DNA from: Pusillimonas sp. T2
Lineage (GTDB): Bacteria > Pseudomonadota > Gammaproteobacteria > Burkholderiales > Burkholderiaceae_B
DNA length: 64,000 bases
Assembly (NCBI RefSeq): GCF_002236805.1
Contig: NZ_NIQA01000001.1
Coordinates: 434,001-498,000, forward strand
Direction of reading: 5' to 3'
Both the position numbers and the translations under genes were made by a program. Numbering within the stretch: position 1 is the stretch's first letter; each line of letters starts with the position of its first letter. Of this stretch, positions 9,005 through 18,000 are shown one piece after another. The notes beneath the pieces are model-generated. The model was not told the origin of the DNA, made no database searches, and worked only from the letters and a program-made list of their open reading frames with translations.

Positions 9005-9034
9005 TTGACGTTTGAACCGACCCGCCGCTAAGAT
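9005..9034 (+). promoter_or_regulatory. Sigma-70-type promoter of the NO-response operon
   Basis: TTGACG (9005-9010) is separated by 18 bp from TAAGAT (9029-9034), about 35 bp upstream of the haemoglobin start codon. The -10 element lies inside the candidate NsrR operator, so repressor binding would block polymerase. Confidence 0.65.
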
Positions 9035-9052
9035 TTATTTAATAGTTATCTT
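9030..9052. promoter_or_regulatory. Candidate NsrR operator
   Basis: Imperfect palindrome with 11-1-11 geometry: AAGATTTATTT, one base, ATAGTTATCTT. NsrR sites have this spacing, with AAGAT at the outer left and ATCTT at the outer right end, and both outer parts match exactly here. It covers the -10 box of the promoter, and the operon it precedes encodes an Rrf2 protein with the NsrR-type cysteine triad, which supports autoregulation. Confidence 0.7.
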
Positions 9053-9068
9053 ATTGAAAGGCCCGATC

Positions 9069-9476
9069 ATGTCGACCCGAGACACGCTTTGCACCGAAGA
9101 CGAAATACGGCAAATGGTTCATCTTTTTTATGACCGAATCCGGCAAGATGAACAGCTGGGGCCTATTTTCAATCATCACATCCACGACTGGGACACCCAC
9201 CTTGAACGCATGGTGCAATTTTGGTCATCGATGCTACGAGGCACGGGCACCTACGAGGGCACGCCTATGCCCAAACACATTGCCCTGCCCAACCTGACCG
9301 GGAAACTGTTTGGCCACTGGCTCGACCTGTTCCACAGCACGCTGGCCACGCTGCCCAACCGGGCGATGGCCGAAAAGGCCGAAACCCTTGCCGAACGTAT
9401 CGCACGCAGCCTGTGGTACGGTTACCAACTGCACAACACCCCCAACGCGCCCTTGCGTGAGGTTGCGCGTGCCTGA
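9069..9476 (+). CDS. Group III truncated haemoglobin
   Basis: Globin of 135 aa, typical of group III truncated haemoglobins. Visible family features are the LFYDRIRQDEQLGPIF helix near the start, W-x-S-M-L-x-G in the middle, and MPKHIALPNLTGKLFGHWLDLF with the haem-pocket histidines. Such proteins bind O2 and NO and are linked to nitrosative stress. It is first in an operon with nnrS and nsrR, and its stop overlaps the nnrS GTG start. The ATG at 9069 is preferred over an upstream in-frame ATG at 9012 because the latter lies before the promoter's -10 box, and GAAAGG precedes 9069. Confidence 0.9.
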   Translation: MSTRDTLCTEDEIRQMVHLFYDRIRQDEQLGPIFNHHIHDWDTHLERMVQFWSSMLRGTGTYEGTPMPKHIALPNLTGKLFGHWLDLFHSTLATLPNRAMAEKAETLAERIARSLWYGYQLHNTPNAPLREVARA

Positions 9477-10731
9477 AATTTTTAACATTGCCGAACCCGC
9501 ACAAAAAGGGCGCGGCCGACCATCATGGGATGCCCTCCTCGAAATGGGCTTTCGTCCCTTGTACCCGGCCGGTGTGCTCTGGGCCCTGGTTTCGGTGGCG
9601 TTGTGGGTATATGCACCGGGCCTGCTGTCGCCTCGCATAGGTGTATTAGCCTGGCATGCCCACGAAATGCTTTGGGGTTTCATCGCTACCATCGCTGTCG
9701 GCTTTCTGTTAACCGCAGCGGCCACCTGGACAGGCATCAACCCGCTAAAGGGCAAACCCCTGGCTCTACTGTTCGGGCTATGGCTGGTGGCGCGGCTGGC
9801 TTTTTTGGGCAGCACTACCATTTGGCTGGCCATTGCCGTGGTGGCCGAAACCTTATTCTTTGCCATTGCTGCCCTGGCGCTATGGCGGGTTATAGGCAAA
9901 ACACAAAGCCGACGCAACTACGGCGTACCCTGGTTGGCAATGGGGCTGGCTATCGCCAACCTGCTGTACATTCACGCGGCCTGGTTAGGCGACTACAACG
10001 CCCTGATGACCGCATTCAATATCGGGCTCGTCGACATGGCGGTTATTGCGCTGCTGGTCGCACGCCGGGTGATCCCTTTTTTCGCCATGCGGGCCATTAA
10101 TGGGCTCGAACTGCCCATGCACATTGGCACGGGCCAACTACAACTGGGCCTGGGTTTATTCGCTATTGCCGCCGGGCTGGTTGGGCTACCCCGCATCATG
10201 GCCATCGCACTGGCCCTGACCGGGCTCATCAGCCTGTACCAATTGTTCTCCTGGAAACCAGTCGCAGTGCGCAGCAAACCCATTTTATGGATTCTGTACA
10301 TCGGGTATGCCTTCATGGGACTGGGACTGATTACCGCTGGTGCCTGGTTGCTCGACTTAACCCCCGGCGCATTGACCCGCGCGGCAGTGCCGGCACACAT
10401 CATTGGTATGGGCGGCTTTTCGGTGCTCATTATCGGCATGGTCACGCGTACTGCCCTAGGGCACCTCGGACGGCCACTGCTGCTCGATCGCAGCATGGTG
10501 GCCAGTTACGGTTTCATGCTGGCTGCGGTATGCTTGCGGCTTGCCGCATTATGGCCGTCGTCGCTTGCCCCTGGCTTGTTGCATTTAGCAGCGGCGTGCT
10601 GGGTAGTATCGTTGGCGTTGTACCTTTGGCGGTTTGTACCCTGGCTGATCCGGCCACGCTTTAATGCCGAACCCATGGCCGCAACAACGGTAAATTTACG
10701 TGCAGCAGCCAGCCCACGACGGCCCAGCTAA
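9469..10731 (+). CDS. nnrS: NnrS family haem-copper membrane protein
   Basis: NnrS (420 aa) is a haem- and copper-containing inner-membrane protein with about 12 helices that protects cells from nitric oxide damage. The sequence shows the family's FRPLYPAG entry, W-H-A-H-E-M-L-W-G with the conserved histidines, and later G-M-V-T-R-T-A-L-G-H. GTG at 9469 is chosen because GAGG sits at 9459-9462 and the hydrophobic core follows; it overlaps the globin stop by 8 bp. The longer ATG-started reading from 9310 lies within the globin gene in another frame. It ends 13 bp before nsrR. Confidence 0.9.
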   Translation: MPEIFNIAEPAQKGRGRPSWDALLEMGFRPLYPAGVLWALVSVALWVYAPGLLSPRIGVLAWHAHEMLWGFIATIAVGFLLTAAATWTGINPLKGKPLALLFGLWLVARLAFLGSTTIWLAIAVVAETLFFAIAALALWRVIGKTQSRRNYGVPWLAMGLAIANLLYIHAAWLGDYNALMTAFNIGLVDMAVIALLVARRVIPFFAMRAINGLELPMHIGTGQLQLGLGLFAIAAGLVGLPRIMAIALALTGLISLYQLFSWKPVAVRSKPILWILYIGYAFMGLGLITAGAWLLDLTPGALTRAAVPAHIIGMGGFSVLIIGMVTRTALGHLGRPLLLDRSMVASYGFMLAAVCLRLAALWPSSLAPGLLHLAAACWVVSLALYLWRFVPWLIRPRFNAEPMAATTVNLRAAASPRRPS

Positions 10732-10744
10732 AACATAATTTGAT

Positions 10745-11203
10745 ATGCGCCTCACGACCCTGACCGACTACGCGTTACGCCTGCTCATGTATGTAGGCCA
10801 GCACCCCAACCGCCTCTGTACCATTGCCGAAATCGCCAGCGCCTACGGCATTTCAGAAACCCACCTCATGAAGGTGACTCATCGCCTGGCACAAAACGGG
10901 TGGATAGACACAATACGGGGCAAAAACGGCGGCATGCGCCTGGCCATGCCGCCCAACGACATCAACTTGGGCAAAGTAGTGCGCGACACCGAAAACGATT
11001 TTGCCCTGGTCGAGTGCTTTAACGCAGGCAACGCCTGCACACTGACAGGACAATGCGGGCTGACCGGCATTTTTGCCGGCGCGCTCGAACAATTTTTACA
11101 CCACCTCGACGGCTACACACTAGCCGATATATTGCCGCCGCCGGCCGCAGCGCATGCATTGGCCGGCGAACACCCGGTTAAATTCGATCGCATCGAATCG
11201 TGA
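10745..11203 (+). CDS. nsrR: Rrf2-family nitrite/NO-sensitive repressor NsrR
   Basis: Rrf2 winged-helix repressor (152 aa) starting with MRLTTLTDYALRLLMY, almost a signature of NsrR. The recognition helix region ETHLMKVTHRLAQNGWI follows. Three cysteines in CFNAGNACTLTGQC (about residues 93-106) are placed to hold an [Fe-S] cluster that NO destroys, relieving repression. It is the last gene of the globin-nnrS-nsrR operon, whose promoter carries a matching operator, so it probably represses its own operon. Its 3' end overlaps the convergent serA by 26 bp. Confidence 0.9.
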   Translation: MRLTTLTDYALRLLMYVGQHPNRLCTIAEIASAYGISETHLMKVTHRLAQNGWIDTIRGKNGGMRLAMPPNDINLGKVVRDTENDFALVECFNAGNACTLTGQCGLTGIFAGALEQFLHHLDGYTLADILPPPAAAHALAGEHPVKFDRIES

Positions 11204-12377
11204 TGGCGCTGGCGCGCAGTTCGGCTATAACAGCATCGCTGATCTCGCCCTCGACATCGGACACCACATAACCCACTTCGCCAAGCGTTTGCAATTGCTG
11301 GCGAACGATGTTCAATCCGTGCGAAGCCATCAGGCTGCTAAGCGTGCCCAAGGCACCCGGCACATTTCTGTGAACGTGCAGGATACGCGTCGCTCCCCCG
11401 GCGTCCTGATAAGGAATTTCGGGAAAGTTGACCGCGCCTTTGGTCGTACCACTTTTGATAAAGCGCACCAGTTTTTCGGCCACTTCACGACCGATATTTT
11501 CTTGGGACTCTTGTGTGCTGCCGCCGATATGCGGTGTAAGAATGACGTTACGCATACCAATAAGCGGGCTTTGCAGCGCCTCGTCGCGCCCTTTGGGCTC
11601 GACCGGGAAGACGTCGATAGCCGCGCCCGACAAATGCCCGCTTTGCAACGCCTGATGCAAGGCATCAATGTCAACCACTGTGCCACGCGACGCATTAATT
11701 AAAATGCTGCCCGGCTTCATGACCTGCAATGCTTTGGCATTAATAAGGTTTTTGGTACCGCTGCCACCTGGCACATGCAGCGTTACAACGTCGGCCTGCT
11801 CAAGCAACTGATTGAGCGAGGTACACGCACGGGCGTTACCCAACGGCAGCTTGGCTTCAACATCGTAGAACACCACGCGCATGCCGGCCGCCTCGGCCAA
11901 AATGCCCACTTGCGAGCCGATATTGCCGTACCCGACAATACCCAGCGTTTTACCACGCGCTTCAAAGGCGCCATCGGCGGTTTTGTCCCAGTGACCATGA
12001 TGTACACGGTCGTTCTTCTCGGGGATGCGACGCAACAACAAAATGGTTTCGCCCAAAACCAGTTCAGCCACAGAACGCGTGTTCGAAAATGGTGCGTTGA
12101 ACACCGGTATGCCCTTAAGCATGGCAGTATTCAAATCGACCTGGTTGGTACCGATGCAAAAACAACCCACCGCGCGCAACTGGGGCAACGCAGAAAAAAG
12201 CTCAGCATCAAGATGTGTGCGCGACCGGATACCCACCAGTTCGGCCCCCTGCAGCGCGCTGCGCAGTTCGGCTGGCGGCAAGGCCGCAGCATAGGTAACC
12301 ACATCGGTCAAACCCGCTTCGTTGAACACTTCCAGGGCGCTGGGGTGAATATTTTCGAATAGAACAATTCGCGTCAT
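11178..12377 (-). CDS. serA: D-3-phosphoglycerate dehydrogenase
   Basis: First enzyme of serine synthesis, oxidising 3-phosphoglycerate with NAD+ (399 aa). A catalytic D-isomer dehydrogenase domain with GYGNIGSQVG (NAD-binding glycine motif), NASRGTVVD (catalytic Arg region) and LTPHIGGST (catalytic His) is followed by a C-terminal ACT domain (about residues 325-399), expected to bind serine for feedback control. ATG 12377 (MTRIVLFENIHP) is chosen over 12404 because GGAAGG lies directly upstream. The length matches the E. coli-type short enzyme (about 410 aa). Confidence 0.95.
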   Translation of the reverse strand: MTRIVLFENIHPSALEVFNEAGLTDVVTYAAALPPAELRSALQGAELVGIRSRTHLDAELFSALPQLRAVGCFCIGTNQVDLNTAMLKGIPVFNAPFSNTRSVAELVLGETILLLRRIPEKNDRVHHGHWDKTADGAFEARGKTLGIVGYGNIGSQVGILAEAAGMRVVFYDVEAKLPLGNARACTSLNQLLEQADVVTLHVPGGSGTKNLINAKALQVMKPGSILINASRGTVVDIDALHQALQSGHLSGAAIDVFPVEPKGRDEALQSPLIGMRNVILTPHIGGSTQESQENIGREVAEKLVRFIKSGTTKGAVNFPEIPYQDAGGATRILHVHRNVPGALGTLSSLMASHGLNIVRQQLQTLGEVGYVVSDVEGEISDAVIAELRASAITIRCDRI

Positions 12378-12517
12378 GATGCCTTCCAGTAACAAAATAC
12401 CCAAAACTCATTGTGGACCATCCGGGCGACCATGGCCCGCTCACCCCTACCGCAATCAGGGGTAAGTATGCTTAATGTGTCGTATTAGTGCAAACCACTA
12501 GCCTGTGGTAATGTTCG

Positions 12518-12533
12518 TGGCACGAATCTTGCT
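12518..12533 (+). promoter_or_regulatory. Sigma-54 (RpoN) promoter
   Basis: TGGCACGAATCTTGCT matches the sigma-54 consensus (TGGCAC-N5-TTGC) with the obligatory GG-N10-GC spacing (12519-12520 and 12531-12532). Initiation would fall near 12543, about 60 nt before the small ORF at 12604. A short inverted repeat (ACCAC at 12494-12498, GTGGT at 12505-12509) lies just upstream. The enhancer-binding activator is not identifiable from the window. Confidence 0.75.
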
Positions 12534-12603
12534 TGAGTACCCTTGATTATCCGGCCGCATCTCGGTCTGGAAACGTGTTCAAGGTTCCGAACGGAGGTTC
12601 AAC

Positions 12604-12801
12604 ATGAAAATCATCCCCGCAAACCACCGCAGCCCTACCCTGGCTGACAACGCGCCTTACCGGCGCGAAGCGGCCCAAGCCGCTTACGTGCTGCCATCAC
12701 TCATGAAATGCTATATGCCACCGAGTACCGGAGAAACGCTGGCACGAAGGCTAGGTGCATGGCTAAGCCGCACCGGGCAAAAATTGAAAACCACGAATTA
12801 A
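12604..12801 (+). CDS. Small hypothetical protein behind a sigma-54 promoter
   Basis: ORF of 65 aa with a strong ribosome site (GGAGG, 12593-12597) seven bases before the ATG. The protein is basic, has one cysteine, no obvious signal peptide or membrane helix, and ends with an amphipathic LARRLGAWLSRTGQKLK stretch. I do not recognise the family. It stops two bases before the end of the convergent dnaQ gene. The sigma-54 promoter and ribosome site support real expression; the length and lack of a recognised family keep confidence moderate. Confidence 0.6.
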   Translation: MKIIPANHRSPTLADNAPYRREAAQAAYVLPSLMKCYMPPSTGETLARRLGAWLSRTGQKLKTTN

Positions 12802-12803
12802 AG

Positions 12804-13544
12804 TCAGGATTCGACTGCAGTGCCCGAGGGTTCGGACAAGGGGTCGAGAGATCGCCAAAGACAAGGCTTGCCGACGGCATCGTCAAGCACCTTCAAATAT
12901 TTCTGATGCTCGACCAGTTCGGCGTCGGAAGCCCGCAAAACCTTAAGCACCGACGCGTCGAAAGCCGTCAGCCCCGAGCCGCCGCCCCCCTGACCGTCTT
13001 GCGCGTCGAAATCCATCAGCAAGGTGTCTTGCCCGCGCGTCATGGCCAGCCAGACTTCAGCCAGCAACTCGGAGTCGAGCAGCGCGCCGTGCAAGGTGCG
13101 ATGCGCATTAGAAATGCCGTAGCGCTCGCACAAGGCATCTAGCGAATTACGTTTACCCGGGTGCAATTCACGGGCATACAACAAAGAATCGGTCACCGAA
13201 TCGCAGAGCGAACGAAACGGCCCCAGCCCGGCGCGCTCAAGCTCGGCGTCTAGAAACTTGACGTCGAACGCCGCATTATGAATGATGACCTCGGCACCGG
13301 CGACATAGTCGACTAGCTGGGAAGCAACCTCGTGAAAACGCGGGTGCGCAGACAGAAATTCGGTGGTCAACCCGTGCACGTTCAAGGCTTCGGGGTCGCT
13401 GTCGCGGTCAGGGTTCAGATATAAATGTAAATGACGGCCCGTCAGGCTGCGATTGACCATCTCGACACAGGCTAGCTCAACCACACGATGCCCTTGAGCT
13501 GGGTCCAGACCTGTCGTTTCGGTGTCGAGAATAATTTGGCGCAT
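12804..13544 (-). CDS. dnaQ: DNA polymerase III epsilon subunit (3'-5' proofreading exonuclease)
   Basis: DEDDh exonuclease (246 aa) that proofreads replication. Exo I is visible as LDTETTGLD (D7, E9), Exo II as HNAAFDVKFLD, and Exo III as H-x4-D in HRTLHGALLDSELLAEVW. The C-terminal portion, which tethers the subunit to the polymerase alpha chain, is intact. In many proteobacteria dnaQ adjoins rnhA; here an RND efflux operon lies between them. Confidence 0.94.
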   Translation of the reverse strand: MRQIILDTETTGLDPAQGHRVVELACVEMVNRSLTGRHLHLYLNPDRDSDPEALNVHGLTTEFLSAHPRFHEVASQLVDYVAGAEVIIHNAAFDVKFLDAELERAGLGPFRSLCDSVTDSLLYARELHPGKRNSLDALCERYGISNAHRTLHGALLDSELLAEVWLAMTRGQDTLLMDFDAQDGQGGGGSGLTAFDASVLKVLRASDAELVEHQKYLKVLDDAVGKPCLWRSLDPLSEPSGTAVES

Positions 13545-13662
13545 GACAATTTAAACAATAAAAAACATTAACAATGCCGAGGGCCCTGAAAGCGGGCCGA
13601 CGCAAGGCAAAGGCAGAACGGACGCCGCGCAGAATACAACATTGGGCGACGCCTATAGGGCT

Positions 13663-16600
13663 TTAAGCGGCCCTGACCGCCTGCCGACCAGCAATAAGCG
13701 AATAGGCCACAGGCACCACATACAGGGTCAGCAATGTACCAAAAGAAAGGCCACCCACAAGCACCCAGCCAATCTGCTCGCGCGATTCGGCACCAGCGCC
13801 GGTTGCCAGTGCCAACGGCACCGTACCCAATACCATCGCCCCTGTTGTCATCAAAATGGGGCGCAGTCGCAACACACTGGCTTCAGTTACCGCATCAAGC
13901 ACATCACGGCCTTCCTGACGCAATTGGGTTGCAAACTCGACAATAAGAATACCGTGCTTGGTAATTAGCCCCACCAGCGTAATCAGACCAATCTGACTAT
14001 AAATAGACAATGTCCCGCCAGTAAGCCACAGGGCCAACAAAGCGCCCGTCATGGCCAGCGGCACCGACAGCATAATAATGAACGGATTGCGCCAGCTTTC
14101 GAATTGGGCGGCCAGCACCAGATAAATAAACGCCAACGCCATAACAAACACCAGGTAAATACTACCTGACGAATCGCGGAACTCGCGCGACTGACCGTCG
14201 AGGTCGATTTGCACCGTGGCCGGCAACGTATCGCGTGCAACGGCAAACATGTGGTCAAGCACCTCGCCCAGCGCGTACCCCGGCGCCACAGACGCCTGTA
14301 CCTTAACGGCGCGCAAACGATTGAAGTGATTGAGCGACTGCGGTGAAACGCTTTCGGTCACGTCCAAGAAGTTGGACAACTGCACCATGCCCCCTTGGGC
14401 AGTACGCACGTAAATATCCGAAATATCGCGCGGATCGGCTCGGTCTTGTTTGTTGACCTGCACAATCACGTCGTACTGCTCGCCACTATCGCGAAAGCGC
14501 GTTACCTGCCGGCCGCCCAACATGGACTCAAGCGTACGGCCTACCGTGCCGACGTCAACGCCCACGTCGGCCAATTTTTCGCGGTTGACCGCCACCGTCA
14601 GCTCTGGGGTGTTCAGACGCAGGTCGGTGTCGATATTTTGCAACCCGGGGTAGTCAGAAAGCTTCTCGACGAAACCATCGACCAGACGACCGATCTCTTC
14701 GTAAGGGGCCTGGCTCATGATGACAAATTCAATCGGCTTTGACGTGGCCCGTTGACCAAAAGACGGCGGATTGCTTGGAAACGCCCGCACGCCGGGCAGC
14801 CCCATAAACTGCGGCAACAAACCGGCGGCAATTTCTTGCTGCGAACGTTCGCGGTCACCCCAAGGCTTGAGCCGCAAAATGGCAAAAGCCTCGGTCACCG
14901 TCGGGAACCCGACAATAGACTGGTTGCCCGATGCTTCGGTAATACCGGCATACATTTGTTCGATACGTTTCACACTATCGAGCGTGTAATCGAGCGTGGA
15001 ACCATCTGGGGCGCTCACCACGCCAAACACCACACCACGGTCTTCCAGAGGCGCCAGTTCGCTTTTTATGGTTTTAAACAACACGCCGCTAGCCGCGGCC
15101 ACTACCAGGCCCAGCACCACAACGGCCATGCGATGGCGCAACGCAAAACCCAGACTGTTTCGATAAGCGCGAGTCATGCCTTCAAGCAAGCGCTCGATAA
15201 ACATGTATACCTTGCCATGAGAAGGTTGATGCTTGAGCAAGGTGGAGCACATCATGGGAGTTAAAGTCAGTGCCACAAAACCCGACACCAATACCGCACC
15301 GGCCAGGGTCAGCGCAAACTCAATGAACAGGCGACCAGTACGGCCGGTCGCAAAGGCCAGCGGCGCATAAACAGCCACCAGCGTCAACGTCATGGCAATG
15401 ACCGCGAAGGCAATTTCTTTAATCCCCAGGAAAGACGCTTCAAGCCGCGACTTCCCTTCTTCGATATGACGATATACGTTTTCAAGCACCACAATGGCGT
15501 CATCGACCACCAAACCAATGGCCAGCACCATTGCCAGCAAAGTCAGTGTATTGATCGAGAAACCGAACAAATACATGATGCCAAATGCACCGATGAGCGA
15601 CACCGGAATGGTCACAATGGGAATAAGACTGGCGCGCACACTGCGCAAGAAAAAGAAAATGACCAGCACCACCAGCACCACGGCCTCGAGGATGGTCATG
15701 TACACCGAGTTGATGGACTCTTGAATGAACACCGAACTGTCGTACGCAATGTTCAAACGCATGCCGTCGGGCAGATTTTGATTGATTTCCTCGACCTCGG
15801 CGCGCACCGCCCGTGACAGGTCGAGCGGGTTGGCCGTAGATTGCTTGGTAATGCCAATATTAAGGCCGTCATTACCATTAAAACGCGACAAAATACGCTC
15901 TTCGGCCGGGCCGATCTCGACATTGGCCAAATCGCCTAAGCGCACGGGATAGCCACTGACGGTGGCCACAATGACATCTTTAAACTGCTGCACGGTTTGC
16001 AAGTCGGTGGTCGACACCACAGAAAATTCGCGCATGGCCGACTCGATGCGACCGGCTGGAATCAGCACGTTCTGTTGGCGCAGCGCCGACTCGACGTCTT
16101 GAACAGTCAGGTTATAGCCCGCCAGTTTGGCCCGGTCGATGTAAATGCGCATGGCCGGCTGACGCTCACCGAAAATACGAACCTCGGCTGCCCCGGGCAG
16201 AACCGATAAACGGGTTTTGATATAGCGATTAAGGTAGTCGGACGCCTCCATCGTATTCAAACTACCGGCGTCGACGGCAATGTACACAATCGGGGTTGAA
16301 TCGGCCTCGACCTTACTGATGACCGGTTCGTCGATTTCGTCGGGCAAGAAACGGCGCGCGCGTGAGACCTTGTCGCGTACGTCGGCGGCGGCCGCATCCG
16401 GGTCGCGATCCATGTTGAACTTGATGTTGATCCAGCTGCGCTCGGAGCGACTGCGCGACGTCATCACGTCAACGCCTTCCATGCCCGACAACTGATCTTC
16501 AAGCGGCTTGGTCACCTGCGACTCAACCACCTCGGGTGACGCTCCCTTATAGTCGGTCATGACCGACACCACCGGTTCATCGATGGCCGGATACTCACGC

Positions 16601-16701
16601 ACCGTCAGGCGGTCGTATGAAATCAGCCCAACCAGCACCACCAGCAAGGAAAGCACGGTGGCAAATACTGGGCGCTTGATGCAAACTTCGGACAAGACCA
16701 T
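13663..16701 (-). CDS. RND-family multidrug efflux permease (HAE1/AcrB type)
   Basis: Inner-membrane proton-driven pump of 1012 aa with the canonical two-half topology: a helix at residues 10-30, a large periplasmic loop, helices to about 540, then a second loop and helices. The proton-relay aspartates are seen in AIGLVVDDAIVVLENVYRH. The gene follows its periplasmic adaptor by 15 bp. No outer-membrane channel gene is adjacent, so it probably uses a TolC-like protein encoded elsewhere. Substrates cannot be deduced. Confidence 0.93.
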   Translation of the reverse strand: MVLSEVCIKRPVFATVLSLLVVLVGLISYDRLTVREYPAIDEPVVSVMTDYKGASPEVVESQVTKPLEDQLSGMEGVDVMTSRSRSERSWINIKFNMDRDPDAAAADVRDKVSRARRFLPDEIDEPVISKVEADSTPIVYIAVDAGSLNTMEASDYLNRYIKTRLSVLPGAAEVRIFGERQPAMRIYIDRAKLAGYNLTVQDVESALRQQNVLIPAGRIESAMREFSVVSTTDLQTVQQFKDVIVATVSGYPVRLGDLANVEIGPAEERILSRFNGNDGLNIGITKQSTANPLDLSRAVRAEVEEINQNLPDGMRLNIAYDSSVFIQESINSVYMTILEAVVLVVLVIFFFLRSVRASLIPIVTIPVSLIGAFGIMYLFGFSINTLTLLAMVLAIGLVVDDAIVVLENVYRHIEEGKSRLEASFLGIKEIAFAVIAMTLTLVAVYAPLAFATGRTGRLFIEFALTLAGAVLVSGFVALTLTPMMCSTLLKHQPSHGKVYMFIERLLEGMTRAYRNSLGFALRHRMAVVVLGLVVAAASGVLFKTIKSELAPLEDRGVVFGVVSAPDGSTLDYTLDSVKRIEQMYAGITEASGNQSIVGFPTVTEAFAILRLKPWGDRERSQQEIAAGLLPQFMGLPGVRAFPSNPPSFGQRATSKPIEFVIMSQAPYEEIGRLVDGFVEKLSDYPGLQNIDTDLRLNTPELTVAVNREKLADVGVDVGTVGRTLESMLGGRQVTRFRDSGEQYDVIVQVNKQDRADPRDISDIYVRTAQGGMVQLSNFLDVTESVSPQSLNHFNRLRAVKVQASVAPGYALGEVLDHMFAVARDTLPATVQIDLDGQSREFRDSSGSIYLVFVMALAFIYLVLAAQFESWRNPFIIMLSVPLAMTGALLALWLTGGTLSIYSQIGLITLVGLITKHGILIVEFATQLRQEGRDVLDAVTEASVLRLRPILMTTGAMVLGTVPLALATGAGAESREQIGWVLVGGLSFGTLLTLYVVPVAYSLIAGRQAVRAA

Positions 16702-16716
16702 GGTGCGTTCCCCGGA

Positions 16717-17880
16717 TCAGGAAGTCGGCGTACCGGCGGCAGCCGGCGCAGGAGTTGAAGCACCCGCCGCTGCCGGCAAGGTCAGAATACGTACGGGCGT
16801 GCCATCGGCAATTTTCTGCAAGCCGGCCACCACAACCTGGTCACCCTGCTGCAAGCCACTCAAAATTTCGACCTGCCCCGATCGTCTCTGACCGATCTCG
16901 ACCACAACCCGTCGCGCGACGCCGTCTTCAACACGGAAGACAAAACGCTCCGGGCCGGCCGACTGCAGGGCGGTTTCGGGCACGACAGTCACCTGCGTGT
17001 TCTCGAACATCAGTTGCACCCGGGCAAAGATACCCGGACGCAATCGACCGTCCTTATTGGGTACATCGGCTCGGACCAAAACGGAACGCCCGCCCACATC
17101 AACTTGCGGATTCACGGCCTTCACAACACCTTGGCGCGACTCGCCGGGCAACGCGTCGAAGCGTACGGTAAGCCCAAGCCCGACCGTAATCTGATCCACA
17201 TAACCTTCAGGAACACGAAAATCGACCTGCAAAGGATCGATAGACTCGATGGGCGCAATATCGGTACCGGCACTGACGTAGTCCCCAACCGACACCTGAC
17301 GCAGACCAATCACGCCATTGAATGGCGCCAAAATTGCAGTTTTATCGAGTTGCGCTTGCGCCAGCGCCACGGCCGCCTGCTGCACTTTAAGCTGGTTGAA
17401 CGCTTCATCGCGCGCCTGCTTACTGATAAACCCTTGCTGAGTCAGGGTTTGAGACCGTTGATACTGGGTATTGGCCAGGCTGAGGTTGGCCTGGGCCTGC
17501 TGCAACTGAGCCTTAACGACGCTATCGTCCAGTCGCACCAACAACTCGCCGCGCTTGACCGGCTGCCCCTCGGCAAACTTGATCTCAGCAATTCGGCCGG
17601 CAATTTCCGGGCGCAAAATAACCGCATTTTCAGAACGCAAGGTGCCCACCGCCGAGACCTCCCGGGGCATGCTGACCTGAACCACCGGCGTCACCTCGAC
17701 ACCCACCTGCCGAGGTCCGGCTGCCGGCGCAGGCGTAGATTTTGCCGCCTGCGTCGCAGCAGGGGCACTGGAAGGTTGGGCAGGTTGACCTGCACCCGGC
17801 CCCCACCACCGCGATCCGGCCACACCCAGTGCAGCGCCTAAACCCAATACGACCAGAAATCCTGCAACGTTCTTGTTCAT
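16717..17880 (-). CDS. RND efflux periplasmic adaptor (membrane fusion protein)
   Basis: Adaptor of 387 aa linking the RND pump to an outer-membrane channel. An N-terminal hydrophobic anchor (FLVVLGLGAALGVAG) is followed by a Pro/Ala-rich linker, a lipoyl half (RIAEIKFAEGQPVKRGELL), a coiled-coil hairpin (QQAQANLSLANTQYQRSQ), then beta-barrel and membrane-proximal domains; the tail is again Ala/Pro-rich. ATG 17880 (MNKNVAGFL) is preferred to the longer ATG 17982, which adds 34 uncharacteristic residues. It forms an operon with the downstream permease. Confidence 0.91.
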   Translation of the reverse strand: MNKNVAGFLVVLGLGAALGVAGSRWWGPGAGQPAQPSSAPAATQAAKSTPAPAAGPRQVGVEVTPVVQVSMPREVSAVGTLRSENAVILRPEIAGRIAEIKFAEGQPVKRGELLVRLDDSVVKAQLQQAQANLSLANTQYQRSQTLTQQGFISKQARDEAFNQLKVQQAAVALAQAQLDKTAILAPFNGVIGLRQVSVGDYVSAGTDIAPIESIDPLQVDFRVPEGYVDQITVGLGLTVRFDALPGESRQGVVKAVNPQVDVGGRSVLVRADVPNKDGRLRPGIFARVQLMFENTQVTVVPETALQSAGPERFVFRVEDGVARRVVVEIGQRRSGQVEILSGLQQGDQVVVAGLQKIADGTPVRILTLPAAAGASTPAPAAAGTPTS

Positions 17881-18000
17881 GAAAGCGTGTTCATCTATAA
17901 GCGGGTTGTGGAAACCGGCCCTGAAAAGACCGACGTCGATAATAGCGCATGCTGGCGTAGCGTGCGGCCCCAAAACCGTCACAGGACTAGGGTTAGCCGC

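Noticed and set aside
8323-9015. Plus-strand ORF of 230 residues
   Set aside because: It is antisense to the GT2 gene and runs over the divergent promoter region.
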